In this document: one piece after another, positions 54,601-64,000 of the stretch | How positions within the stretch are numbered: the first letter of the stretch is position 1 | Layout of the letters: every line of letters starts with the position of its first letter | Origin: Limnomonas spitsbergensis | Lineage: Eukaryota > Chlorophyta > Chlorophyceae > Chlamydomonadales | DNA: 64,000 bases | Assembly: GCA_037349105.1 (NCBI GenBank) | Contig: JAYJMM010000099.1 | Coordinates: forward strand, 3,077,501-3,141,500 | Direction of reading: 5' to 3' | Notes under the pieces: model-generated | Database searches by the model: none | Seen by the model: only the letters and a program-made list of their open reading frames with translations | What the model was told of the DNA's origin: nothing | Program-made: the position numbers and the translations under genes

Positions 54601-56892
54601 TCAGTGCACTTCAAGTCGTCAGCTACCCTATAGCTCTGCCCTGTCCCTACGGCCTCACTTGCTTAGGGTTTCTGCCTTACTTGTTTCTGCCCCAGTTTCT
54701 GCCTCAGATTTAAGAGGTTTCTGCCCCAGGTTTTGAGGTTCCGGGGCCTCGGTTTTTGCCTCACTAGTTTTGGTTTCAGGTGTCAACCCTTGCCCATAGT
54801 CAAGTCTTGACCCCTTCCCCATAGCTTGCGTCTCAAACTAGCTTTGAATTGAGCATGGTAATGGCACACTTCTTCAGCATATCCTGGTTCTCCACATCGA
54901 TAGTAAGGGGTTTTGAGGGCCCCAGGGTATCAACCTGATCCAGCGGCGCGTCTCTCACCAGCTTCGAGTTGAGCGTGGTCATGGCACACTTCTTCAGCAT
55001 ATCCTTCTTCTCCTCATCGCTCGTGCCTGCCAGGCTGATGGACAACTCCTTGATCTTGGCAATGGCTAGCGATGACGCCTGTCGGTAGGCTTTGATGATA
55101 TTCTGTTGGGGAAAGCAAGAGCGGTGAAGAGTTCAAGGTTTTCGTGGAGCAGAGTTACAGTACCAGGCGGATGGGCAGCTCTTTGATCTTGGCAAAGGCT
55201 AGCGGCCAGGCCTGGCAATATGCCTTGATGATGTTATGGGTGGCGCCGCAAGAAGGCTGAGGGGGTGCAAAACAACAACTGTTAGTAAGAGACCGGGTTC
55301 AACACAACAAGGAAGCGACCAGGATCAAAAGGGAGGAAGGGACAATTCTAAAATCGACAACAAAACCGTGAAGAGGCTGGGGAAAGCAGCAACAAGGTCG
55401 TTGAGTGAGACTGGGTTATCAATAACAACAAGTTTGAAGAAGAGACAGGGTACAGACAACGGCGGGCTTAGAAGGAGACTAGGGCAATACAACAACAAGA
55501 CCAATTGAGATACTGGGTTCAAAAAAAAAAGGCAAAGGCAAGATTCAGCCTTGGATCGAGGTGAGTGAAAGATGGATCTGCTGCCTGCAATACCATTCAG
55601 GCAATGCTTCTGAATTCAAAATGTGTACTAGTACTTACTTTTCTGACAGTGTCAAAAAGTGTGAACGTGGGTACGCAGCTTTGACATGCCGACATATTTT
55701 GGCCAGTGGCTAGGCTGAAATCGCCAATCCAACATACTTTCGACTCGCCCTACTGCACGCCATTGGCTACCACTCACCTAATACAGTAATACTACATTCA
55801 AGATGATTGTTCAAGCTTATTTGTCCCAGCTCTCAACGACACAACAAGCGTCGGGTGATGGTACCTAAGGTACAACATCTGGCGCAACAAGGTACCCCAG
55901 GACGCCCCATCAGAGCTTGTCCTTTACAACAGCACACCCCAGTCTTAGTGTGATTTGCTGGTGGTTGTGGTGTGGTTTGGAATAGGGCTGCCAGTGTTTC
56001 TGATGATGATCACGGTGACAGTTGCTCTCTTCTGGCACTCAACATTCTCCTCACATGCGTATGAATACATATGCCTGTGATCTTCAACAACTCGACCTGA
56101 ACCCTAATTTTGAACCGAGGCGCCCAGTCACTCACCCTAGGGTGCCCCCCCTCCTCAATAAAAGGTTTGGCTTCCTTAAGAAATTCTCCTGCCAAGATGA
56201 CAACCGACGTAGTGCCATCTCCAACCTGTGGGGCGAGGGGCAGCAGTATGTGCGACGCAGGATCTCTGACCAGTCACAACCATCAAAATCGCTAGGCAGA
56301 GCGATGATAAGAAGGAGCAATGTGTAGTGGCCTGGAGAATGATCACCCACCATAGTGCATTGCAACGAAAATGGCTAGGCTACTTGTTCGTTATGACAGC
56401 ATGGTCAAACAAGCAAGACTGAACTGTCATGAAGATGTCATGCATGCATGCATGCCATTCGTAACACCCGTCCCACACACCTCGGCATCCTGGGACAAAG
56501 AGACATCTACTAAGCTTTTGGCTGCAGGGTGTACAATCTCCAAAAGCTTCATGATCGTGGCACCATCGTTGGATATTGTGACTTTCCCCTGCAAGCAAAA
56601 TCATGTCCGACATCTATCAAGATCTTGGTGCGGGATGGTTATCAAGATAGACGCAGTGCGCTTATTGAGAAGCACGTTCGCCTTGTCAAAGACCACGTCA
56701 TTTGTAATTCTCCTTTCGGAAGGTTCTGACCTGGCTGTTGTGAATAAGCTTGTCCATACCCCTTGGCCCCAGCGTTGTCCGCACGGCATCAGCGACTGCC
56801 ATACATGCATTGATGTTGCTGACGAGCTGAGGGGTCCCTTGCGAAGTATCTGTCCCTTCTTTCAGGAGAATGATTTGGGGTTGCTGCGCCAT
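48602..56892 (-). CDS. CCT7: T-complex protein 1 subunit eta (CCT7)
   Basis: Eleven minus-strand exons, in transcript order: 56892-56731, 56588-56481, 56225-56136, 55102-54959, 53017-52913, 52718-52560, 51781-51605, 50917-50789, 49984-49796, 49466-49284, 48838-48602 (560 residues). Every exon is a multiple of three, so all ten introns are phase 0. Eta-type CCT hallmarks are plain: [12 protein letters not shown] and [12 protein letters not shown] at the N-terminus, [27 protein letters not shown] (ATP/Mg site), [54 protein letters not shown] and a Gly/Arg-rich tail near residue 550, as in animal and plant CCT7. The product is one of eight subunits of the cytosolic chaperonin that folds actin and tubulin. 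An upstream in-frame ATG at 56904 adds four residues. The one used gives the conserved start. Confidence 0.95.
49467..49760 (-). repeat. Acceptor-side copies of CCT7 exon 10
   Basis: On the plus strand, GCGCAGGGCCTTGCTGACCTAG is the exon 10 start plus acceptor (exon ends at 49466). It recurs at about 49553-49575 almost unchanged, and in diverged form near 49632-49650 and 49705-49745. Between copies is a shared spacer, GGTACAGGCGGCAGCAAAAC. Each copy keeps a CTAG acceptor on the minus strand. Confidence 0.88.
50030..50100 (-). repeat. Second copy of CCT7 exon 9 start with intact acceptor
   Basis: ACAATGGTCG.GGTGCGCGCGT, TGGGGCAGCCCATCAGCATG and TTGTACCGCTCAGC are repeated almost perfectly upstream of exon 9. 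On the minus strand the copy begins after TGCTTGCAG as Val-Asp-Ala-Glu-Arg-Tyr, while the exon used here begins Val-Gly-Ala-Glu-Arg-Tyr. The copy runs for about 55 bases and then diverges without an obvious donor. Confidence 0.88.
51800..51900 (-). repeat. Acceptor-side copy of CCT7 exon 7
   Basis: GGCCAGCTTCTTATAGACGA, TGTTTCACTCTGCGTCCACA, TTGGACTGGT and GGATCACCCAGGCAGATCTA duplicate the exon 7 start and its acceptor side. Substitutions place an in-frame stop where the exon has Trp-Asn. Confidence 0.85.
52795..52870. other. 76-bp near-perfect palindrome in CCT7 intron 5
   Basis: Outer arms 52795-52821 and 52844-52870 are exact 27-base reverse complements (TGTGGTGTAGGCTTCGCAAT then GCCACTA). 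The inner 22 bases continue the pairing with one G/G mismatch and one wobble, so the arms meet with almost no loop. The hairpin begins just inside a partial copy of exon 6 sequence (AAGCTCTTGGGCTGCTG at 52775-52791). Confidence 0.9.
53555..53660 (+). repeat. 18-bp ATGCATCACATGTCATAC repeat
   Basis: Five units of 18 bases lie in CCT7 intron 4, then degrade into ATGCATGCATCAATTTC. Confidence 0.9.
53670..54420 (+). repeat. Tandem repeat of about 315 bp, 2.4 copies, containing a family B dispersed repeat
   Basis: Units start near 53675, 53986 and 54303 and share GCAGACCTCAGACTCCCAGC, TTGTCATCAGG and AACAATAATTTAGCTGTATGG. Two units also contain a GGCGGCGGGGGGCTTGG..CAGCAGGCTC block flanked by TGCTACAT, which matches other GTAGC/GGCC repeats (family B) at 10480, 14290, 17990, 25200, 41690, 42030, 44670 and 63330. 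Confidence 0.85.
54836..55250 (-). repeat. CCT7 exon 4 flanked on both sides by copies of its ends
   Basis: Exon 4 is 54959-55102. Donor side: 54840-54905 repeats its last 60 bases (AGCTT.GA.TTGAGC.TGGT, ATGGCACACTTCTTCAGCAT, ATCCT). Acceptor side: 55160-55240 repeats its first 75 bases (ATCTTGGCAA.GGCTAGCG, GCCTTGATGATGTT). The acceptor-side copy would encode NIIKAY-like residues but lacks the AG in place. Confidence 0.88.
55103..56135. other. CCT7 intron 3, remainder
   Basis: Beyond the exon 4 copy, 55260-55520 holds purine-rich AACAACA/GGAAG sequence with loosely repeated GAGACTGGGTT and GAGACCGGGTTC units. The rest up to 56135 shows no repeat or gene I can support. Confidence 0.5.
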
Positions 56893-57984
56893 CGGAGATC
56901 GCATCGGCGGAATCGGAAGTAAGCACCAAAGCAGAGAAGGCGAAGCGCTGCACCAAACAATGAACTCACCATTCCAAATCCGGACATCATTTTGCAAGAT
57001 CGTCTAAGAAAGTTGGCAGAGCAGTTTCTTAACAAGCAAGGCCAAATTAATATTTAAAATTCAGCAATGTTATAATACGCCAGAGGAGGCGCGTCCATGT
57101 TGGGGCGCGTCAACACGGCAGGCCCCGACATGGCCTAGCAGAATTTAGCGCAGGTACAGAGTATGCACAGCAGGCACCATCAACGGGTCTGCTCATACCA
57201 TAGTCCCTATAGCGCAAACCGCTGCGAACAGAGATCTCTTTCAGTACCCCTACGATTTCCTCCCTGCTTCGAATCAGCAATGATCTCGCAATTGAGCTGT
57301 GCTTTTGTCAGCTGCAGCTGAGCCAAGCTGCATGCCGTGTACCGTGACAGCTTGACTCCTATAACCGCATGGAAGGGTATGTCAGAGGTGGGTCATCGAC
57401 CATCGCATGGGCTCGGGCTCCAAGAAGCATGGCAATGAACAACAGCTGACGACCTGAACCAGGTAGCCGCAGGCCACGACACAGCTGAGCTGAGTCGTCA
57501 GCCCTGCATAAACAGATTGCTTTTGTGCACACAAACAGACAGATTTCCGAGCTAGCTGTTGACTTTTCATCTTGCCTATCACAGTCCCCTTCGGGAGCGA
57601 GCCCCACTACTGGTGGGCGGTCCATGCACCTGGTGTGGAATCCCATCCATGCACATACTGGGAGGACCATGCACATATTGTGCGGTCCGTACATCTGCCG
57701 GGACACCCGCATACCTTCGTGGGAGCCCCCTCGCAACTGATGGAGGCCCAATTATTTGTAGTTAAATAGTACTTACAATTGTACATGCGGTACCGTACCA
57801 TCAGTGTCAAGTGGCGGTATTCAATAGCTTTGGTTCCATTTTTTGTTTTGAATGAAGCTTAATTTTACCCAGCTTTGGCATGGAGGTTTTCTTTAACCTT
57901 GATTTGGTTCCTCAAAAGAATTTAAAAATCTGTTTTTGTCAAATACATTCATCTCAGCATTCTCATCTTGTAAGGAGGCCGTGT
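56893..57984. other. Promoter region of CCT7 and intergenic sequence
   Basis: The region immediately right of 56892 should hold the CCT7 5' leader and promoter on the minus strand. AT-rich TTAATATTTAAAATTCAGC at about 57047-57066 is the only TATA-like patch. The remainder (57100-57984) has no recognised gene. Confidence 0.4.
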
Positions 57985-58280
57985 TCATGAGCCTGGCAGC
58001 GTAGGGGAAGACACCGATGCTTTGTTTCTGATTGCTGGTGGCTTCCTCGCAGCAGTCGAATGTGGATCAATGGCAGCAGCCGGCGCTTCAGCTGCATCAG
58101 TCACCTCCTGGGCTAGATCGAGTACTGTTAGCTCATTCGCAAACTTGCCCTTGCGGGAAGAAACCTGTGCTGGAATGTCCCATCCAAACACATCGTCACC
58201 AGCATCTGAAGATTGCTCGTCCCCGTACTGCGATTCCTCGGCTTCTGCTTCTGCTGCGTCTGCTTCTGCTACTGCTGCTT
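57985..58280 (-). CDS. Possible orphan C-terminal exon, unknown protein
   Basis: On the minus strand an open stretch reads through an Ala/Glu repeat (AEADAAEAEAEE), an acidic EQSSDAGDD, then DVFGWDIPAQVSSRKGKFAN, LTVLDLAQE and ends SSPTLPGS-stop at 57985. A stop lies in frame at about 58280, just before CAGCAGTAGCAG, where an acceptor is possible. Composition looks coding and the sequence is not a repeat shadow. I find no upstream exon and no family match. Confidence 0.35.
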
Positions 58281-58299
58281 ATGCTGCTCTTAATGCAGC

Positions 58300-59955
58300 T
58301 GCTACCTGCTGTGATAGCTGGACCTCAGATGAAAACAAGCGGGCAAGCGTTCTGTGGCTAGCAGTTGCTGATCCATGCCGGCCCATGCCACCGAGGGAGA
58401 TTTCAACTAGTCTGTTCATATTAGATATACATATGCATATATGCGTAATAGCTTGCATTCTGAATTATAGGAGACATTATCCTACTTGGTTGTATGGATA
58501 TCAGGTGGAACAGTTGTAAAAAAATCTAAAAGAGGACGCCGCTGCGGCGTTGATTTGGGGAATGCATGTTGACGAGACGACCAAGCCCCGGTCTGTATAC
58601 CCTTGAAGGGGAAATGGGACTACAGCAGGTCAGCAAGGACAGGAGGAGATGCAAGCCGGCAGCAGGCAGCAATTCATATTGGCTCCTGTAGTCCTTTTGT
58701 GTCACCACTGGGGTGTGCGGCTGAATGTTTTTTTCCTTTTCTTAGACTGGAAGATAGGAGAATAATCACCTTGGCTTGCAACCCTGAGGCACAAATTACC
58801 GACGAAGCTCCAACGCGAAAAATCCAAGGCATGGTCACATGAGGCAAAGTGGCGCGAGTCACACATCATGCATGCTTTCAATGCCCCAGCGTGCAGGATC
58901 AACTTGGGGAGCAGGGATGGGCAATGGGCATGTCCTTCGAACGGTGCTAGCGACTTTTTAGAGTTGTACTGGGGCAGGCTTGGGTGGGATGCCCTGGCCT
59001 TTAAAGACGTGGTAGATGTCGTTCAGAAGTAGACGTTATCAGAGGTTGGAACTTCCTTTGTATTTATTTTCCAGCCTTTTTGCTCTGTCCCGTCACGTTT
59101 CCCCCACTTTTTCCTCCTTTCTTTTGTCATGCCCCCTTGTGTTTGTTTCCATATTTTCTCCTAACTCTTTAGTTAAGCGTTCACGCGGCCGAGCCTTTTT
59201 GAGCAGGGCCCAGAGGTGTAACGTCATTAACACATCTGTCGGAGTGCTCGCTCTACCGCCGAACCTGAAATGATAGTGTGGGCCTGGTGGTTGGGATCGC
59301 GGCCTAGACCGTAATCTCGACCGGTGATTTCGACCCCCTATGACCCCAGACCCGACATGACGCTTGTCAGTTGCAATCTCTAGCGTAAAGTACTTAGTAA
59401 TGGTTGTACATGTACGCCAATTATCATTTTCACACTTTATCAGCAGTCTGATATTAGCGTGTTCCTTCTTTATGTTGCCGCTCTCATGTGAGGCAATACG
59501 CTGATCTTCTGACAGGCCAAATTAGCTCCTGCCTTGATGAGCAGCCGGTTGACTGTCGATGGCGTCATCAGGATGCGTCTCGGTAGGAAGCGTCTCGGTA
59601 GTTCCTGTTGTATACCCCAACCCTCTGTGACCGTACACACATCGCTTGGGCAGTTGGGCTCATCGCAGCTGATCCCATTCACACGGCAGTCCGCAAATTA
59701 TTACTACTGCGCTACCGGTGGTGTTCGGTACCTTCATAAATGACTACTTCAGCAGGGACCACATTTATCGGGCGTATCACACCCGCTTAAAACACACCTG
59801 GCTGAACCTGTACTTTCCGAAATCCATGCCGATTGGGCGCCCCCTTTCTTTCTCTCTGCACAATCAGACACCGATCCGTACGTCCTTGAAAGCCTTTTTT
59901 TCCTTTGGCTGTTCATTGTCTCCGTCACTCGTTTCTTTGAAGCGCAGTGTGAAGA
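58300..59955. other. Intergenic sequence upstream of the 59956 gene
   Basis: It contains one family A dispersed repeat at 59183-59233 (+). GTAGGAAGCGTCTCGGTAG repeats briefly at 59580. No gene is supported. The last 200 bases are the likely 5' leader or promoter of the next reading frame. Confidence 0.4.
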
Positions 59956-60702
59956 ATGGAAGAACAGACGTTGTCGAACATTGTGAGCAGCGCAGACGCG
60001 GCCCTGCCATCGGGCGAGTATGCCTGGAGTGGCGACATGCTGATTCATGAGCTGGAGTCGATGAGCATGATAGACTCGGGTCCGCTTGCATCAGCATTTG
60101 GCACCGTGACTTGGCGAGGACATACCGATCCCTCATTCCCTGGTCTTGGACACGACTCGAGAAGCAACAGCAATATCAACTCGGGTCGGATGACCAAGGT
60201 GCACGAGATGCACCCATCCTCCGGCAACCACGAGGGGATGTCGTCCCGCGGGAGCCAGCTCAGTGATAACTACCAATGGCCGGGGGCAGGGACGGACGAG
60301 CACCTCCTTGGCACTGACATCCTGGAAATGCCGTCCAGGGCATCCGCCCCAGGCATTCACTTGGCATCGCATGCCCGATTCGGCCACATGCTCAGCGGGG
60401 CCAGGGGCTTCCCTCCCGGACAGCCTGGACCTGACAATGCACAGCTAGAACGCCCTGGGGGAACAGACCATCATGTAGATGGGACCTCCTCCGCAGCGCG
60501 CACCTACAGTGCCGAGCAGGGCGACGCCCTGAGCCCTGGCGACCCCAGGCTTGACTCTCCACGTCAAGCCTCTGCACACGCTGCAGCAGCACGTGATAAG
60601 CAGAACCGCGGCCAAGGATACCGCAAGCTCTGGCAGCAGGTCACAAAGGTCGGGCGCGGCCAGAAGCTCAGCGACAGCATGACACTCTCGCCAGAGGTCA
60701 CG
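59956..60702 (+). CDS. Probable first coding exon, unknown Ser/His/Gly-rich protein
   Basis: A GC-rich frame opens with ATG at 59956 and runs 310 codons to a stop at 60886. Coding-like composition fades after a strong donor, CACG/GTGAGC, at 60702/60703 (alternative AGAG/GTCACG at 60696), so I end the exon there (249 codons). The protein starts MEEQTLSNIVSSADAALPSG and is rich in Ser, Gly, His and Met. A basic segment, GYRKLWQQVTKVGRGQK, lies near residue 230. No signal peptide, membrane segment or known domain is seen. The rest of the gene is presumably right of the window. Confidence 0.5.
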
Positions 60703-61500
60703 GTGAGCGCCGACTACAAACAAAACATGACCACGCCTGTGCTCTCCCTGCACCGATCGCAGTCGTTCAGACCCGGATTGCGCCTGACTGCGCACCCCCT
60801 GATACGACACCTATCGCATGCGATGCGCGCATTGCCTGTCATAATGCCCTGGGGACGGTTAATTCCGTCCTGCACCGCTGGCGAGTGACACGTTGCACAC
60901 CCTTCCGACACGAACCCGACACGAACCTGCGCTGCAGTGTCGGAGCTTTCCCCCCCCCTGACCCCCACCCCCACACACACCTTCCTCCCCATACACACAC
61001 CACTGTCTAGACACATCACATAGCCATGCCTGTGCTAGCACCCCTGCCCAGTTGGTCGGAATACAGAACGCCGCTCCCCTCTACAAATCCCATGTATCTT
61101 TCCTCATGTTTCCGATGTGTGCCTGTACCAGCTTTCCTCATGTGGCCATGCACATTGACACTATTAATCGATTGTATACCACTTGCAAGGCACTCATGCT
61201 TACCCCCCCCCCCCCCCCCCCATCAACTGTGTGCGCATAACCTTGAATACGCTCCCGTCTAGCTAAGCATCTGCATGTGATGTGTGCATGCACCAATTAC
61301 CAGCCTCCTCCACATGGCCATGCGTCTTACCAACTGTAAGCAGTGAGCACCTGCTAATCACTCCCATGTACCGTCCCACTTGTATGCAGTGTGAGCTTGC
61401 ACCACCTGCCAACCACCTCCATATAACTCGGACGTTTGTGAAATTAGCATGGAACTGCATTAGCATAAATCTGCATGGAACTGCATGCACCCTCTCCTAT
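60703..61500 (+). other. Putative intron, unique part
   Basis: It contains a CCACCCCCACACACAC tract at about 60960, a C-run of about 18 at 61204-61221, and the first weak ATGCACC/CAACCACC units that become the 92-bp array. No exon is supported. Confidence 0.4.
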
Positions 61501-63310
61501 CCTCTCACATGTCCTATCAGCTACCCACATGCACCTTACCAGCTGTACAAAACGCACATGGTACAGCGTGCACCACATGCCAACCACACACATCCTATCA
61601 GTCACTCCCATATACATATCTAGGTGTACAATGACTGTATGGTACCGTATGTCTTGCATGCCCTGGCTACCAGCCACTCACATGTCCTATCAGCATCTCC
61701 CATGCGCATTTCTAGGTGTCCAATGCATGCATGGTACTGCATAGCTTGCATGCACTAACTACCAGCCACTCACATGTCCTTTCTGCCACTCCCATGTACA
61801 TTTATAGGTGTACAATGCGAGCCTGGTCCTGCATGGCTTGCATGCACCACCTACCAGCCACGCACATGTCCTATCAGCGACTCCCATGTTCATTTCTAGG
61901 TGTGCAATGTGTGCATGGTACTGCATGGCTTGCATGCACCACCTACCAGCCACGCACATGTCCTATCAGCAACTCCCATGTTCATTTCTAGGTGTGCAAT
62001 GCGTGCATGGTACTGCATGGCTTGCATGCACCACCTACCAGCCACGCACATGTCCTATCAGCATCTCCCATGCACATTTCTAGGTGTACAATGCGTGCAT
62101 GGTACTGCATGGCTTGCATGCACCACCTACCAGCCACTCTATGTCCTATCAGCATCTCCCATGAATATTTCTAGGTGTACAATGCGTGCATGGTACTGCA
62201 TGGCTTGCATGCACCACCTACCAGCCACTCTATGTCCTATTAGCCACTCCCATGTTCATTTCTAGGTGTACAATGCGTGCATGGTACTGCATGGCTTGCA
62301 TGCACCACCTACCAGCCACGCACATGTCCTATCAGCATCTCCCATGCACATTTTGTAGGTGTACAATGCGTGCATGGTACTGCATGGCTTGCATGCACCA
62401 CCCACCAGCCACGCACATGTCCTATCAGCATCTCCCATGAATATTTATAGGTTTACAATGCGTGCATGGTACTGCATGGCTTGCATGCACCACCTACCAG
62501 CCACTCTATGTCATATTAGCCACTCCCATGAATATTTCTAGGTGTGCAATGTGTGCATGGTACTGCATGGCTTGCATGCACCACCTACCAGCCACGCACA
62601 TGTCCTATCAGCATCTCCCATGCACATTTCTAGGTGTACAATGCGTGCATGGTACTGCATGGCTTGCATGCACCACGTACCAGCCACGCACATGTCCTAT
62701 CAGCATCTCCCATGAATATTTCTAGGTGTACAATGCGTGCATGGTACTGCATGGCTTGCATGCACCACCTACCAGCCACTCTATGTCCTATTAGCCACTC
62801 CCATGAATATTTCTAGGTGTACAATGTGTGCATGGTACTGCATGGCTTGCATGCACCACCCACCAGCCACGCACATGTCCTATCAGCATCTCCCATGAAT
62901 ATTTCTAGGTGTACAATGCGTGCATGGTACTGCATGGCTTGCATGCACCTACCAGCCACTCTATTTTTTTTTTTTTTTCAAAAAAAAAGAAAAAAAATTG
63001 TATGTCCTATTAGCCACTCCCATGTTCATTTCTAGGTGTACAATGCGTGCATGGTACTGCATGGCTTGCATGCACCACCCACCAGCCACGCACATGTCCT
63101 ATCAGCATCTCCCATGAATATTTCTAGGTGTACAATGCGTGCATGGTACTGCATGGCTTGCATGCACCACCTACCAGCCATGCACATGTCCTATCAGCAT
63201 CTCCCATGTTCATTTCTAGGTGTACAATGCGAGCATGGTGCTGCATGGCTTGCATGCACCACCTACCAGCCACGCGCATGTCCTATCAGCCACTCCCATG
63301 TACATACCAG
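61500..63310 (+). repeat. 92-bp minisatellite, about 19 copies
   Basis: The unit reads TTTCTAGGTGTACAATGCGT, GCATGGTACTGCATGGCTTG, CATGCACCACCTACCAGCCA, then CGCACATGTCCTATCAGC and ATCTCCCATG. Spacing is 92 bases in most of the array, with a few units of 80-100. One unit near 62960-63002 carries a T-run/A-run insertion in place of part of the unit. Each unit holds a TTTCTAG/GTGTACAA string that looks like a 3' splice site. Short frames restart every unit and are artefacts. Confidence 0.95.
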
Positions 63311-63319
63311 CTCCAGTAT

Positions 63320-63680
63320 TGAGTGAATCAGCTACATATCAGCTACATGCCAGCTACAATCCCGTCTCTGGCCGGCGGGCCCATCCATGGCCCCAGCCAT
63401 TAGGTCATAATTTGTATGTCAGTCCAGGTTGTAGGCTGGTCCCAATTTGGCCTTCGGTGGCTGCGGGTAGACCCTTCTAAGGTTGATCGGTGGTCGTAAA
63501 CAAAACTTGTTAACAAGCTGATAAGGAGCCACCGCTAGGTCGAACGGGACCAAACCTGGGCAGGCCTATGAGTGGTAGCCAAAGTAGCATATGGCTGGCC
63601 ACAAATGGGGCTCCGGGCCTGATGCTGGCGTGAAGCCAATACGTACCTGAGACCTGAAAAAATAGGCATTGATGTAAGAC
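63320..63680 (+). repeat. Family B dispersed repeat (GTAGC/GGCC type)
   Basis: ATCAGCTACATATCAGCTAC, ATGCCAGCTACAAT, GGCCGGCGGGCCCATC, GGTCCCAATTTGGCC and ACCTGAGACCTGAAAAAATA resemble blocks at 41685-41850 and 25200-25250. The element family ends in CAGCTACAT or its complement ATGTAGCTGA and contains GGCC-rich inverted segments. It is probably a non-autonomous transposon, by inference. Confidence 0.55.
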
Positions 63681-64000
63681 GGTCTGTTACGCAGTCCAAC
63701 GGCAATACCGTGTTTCTGATTAAAACCCGTTAAATTCAAAGGACACGGTAATGACGCTGATTGTCATGACTGTAAATTGCTCAACCCTGACAATTATCGC
63801 CCCCCCCCCCCCCCCCCGGTCCGCATCCCTGACCCTACACCCTGGCCCACTGTACACTTTTACCCCCCTCTCCCCCCCCCGTATCCCTGACCTTACGCCT
63901 TGCCTCTGTCCCACTGAACACAATTCGGAGGATCTGGTGCGGTTTGCCACAAAACTCCACATGGAGCACTATTACCCTTCACTTCGTATCCCTGACCCCC
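63680..64000. other. Right edge of window
   Basis: C-runs at about 63801-63818 and 63873-63880 alternate with a repeated TATCCCTGACC.TAC.CC motif (63825, 63880, 63980). No gene is supported. Confidence 0.5.

Overview
The window comes from a nuclear genome of a green alga, most likely a chlorophyte of the Chlamydomonadales type. Evidence: GC-rich, alanine- and glutamine-rich exons; many short exons with GT..AG introns; degenerate plant-type telomere-like motifs (CCCTAAA/CCCTGAA) inside introns; a eukaryotic CCT chaperonin gene; a GT47 exostosin-type gene; and a LINE ORF1-like fragment. The organism assignment is inference. Intron and intergenic DNA is extremely rich in minisatellites.

Layout. 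(1) 1-1233: GT/GA-rich satellite and unassigned sequence. (2) 1234-9999 (+): an eight-exon gene for a YLPM1/ZAP3-like P-loop protein; all splice phases agree (1259 residues). (3) 10000-12997: intergenic, with dispersed repeats and a perfect 21-bp hairpin. (4) 12998-36468 (+): a 17-exon gene for a predicted 882-residue secreted protein of unknown family. Its C-terminal eight cysteines follow the order C..C..CC..CxC..C..C, as in plant lipid-transfer/2S-albumin-type domains. (5) 36469-39836: dispersed repeats and a 1.4-kb fold-back element with tRNA-like modules. (6) 39837-45171 (+): a six-exon GT47 exostosin-like glycosyltransferase (414 residues). (7) 45172-48601: a LINE ORF1-like fragment, a 3'-end-like dispersed repeat and a decayed coding relic. 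(8) 48602-56892 (-): CCT7 (TCP-1 eta), 11 exons, 560 residues, every intron in phase 0. (9) 57985-58280 (-): a possible orphan C-terminal exon. (10) 59956-60702 (+): the probable first exon of an unrecognised gene, followed by a 92-bp minisatellite that fills the putative intron.

The genes look functionally independent (RNA/nuclear P-loop protein, secreted protein, Golgi glycosyltransferase, cytosolic chaperonin). What unites them is structure. At many exon-intron junctions in all four complete genes, the junction itself (the last or first 20-100 bases of the exon plus its GT or AG splice site) has been copied in tandem into the neighbouring intron, two to about ten times. Some exons are flanked by such copies on both sides. 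Several microsatellite or minisatellite arrays appear to have been seeded by these junction sequences. This splice-junction-seeded tandem expansion is the main novel observation. Exon models were built by hand from splice sites, reading-frame continuity and remembered family sequence, without alignment software.
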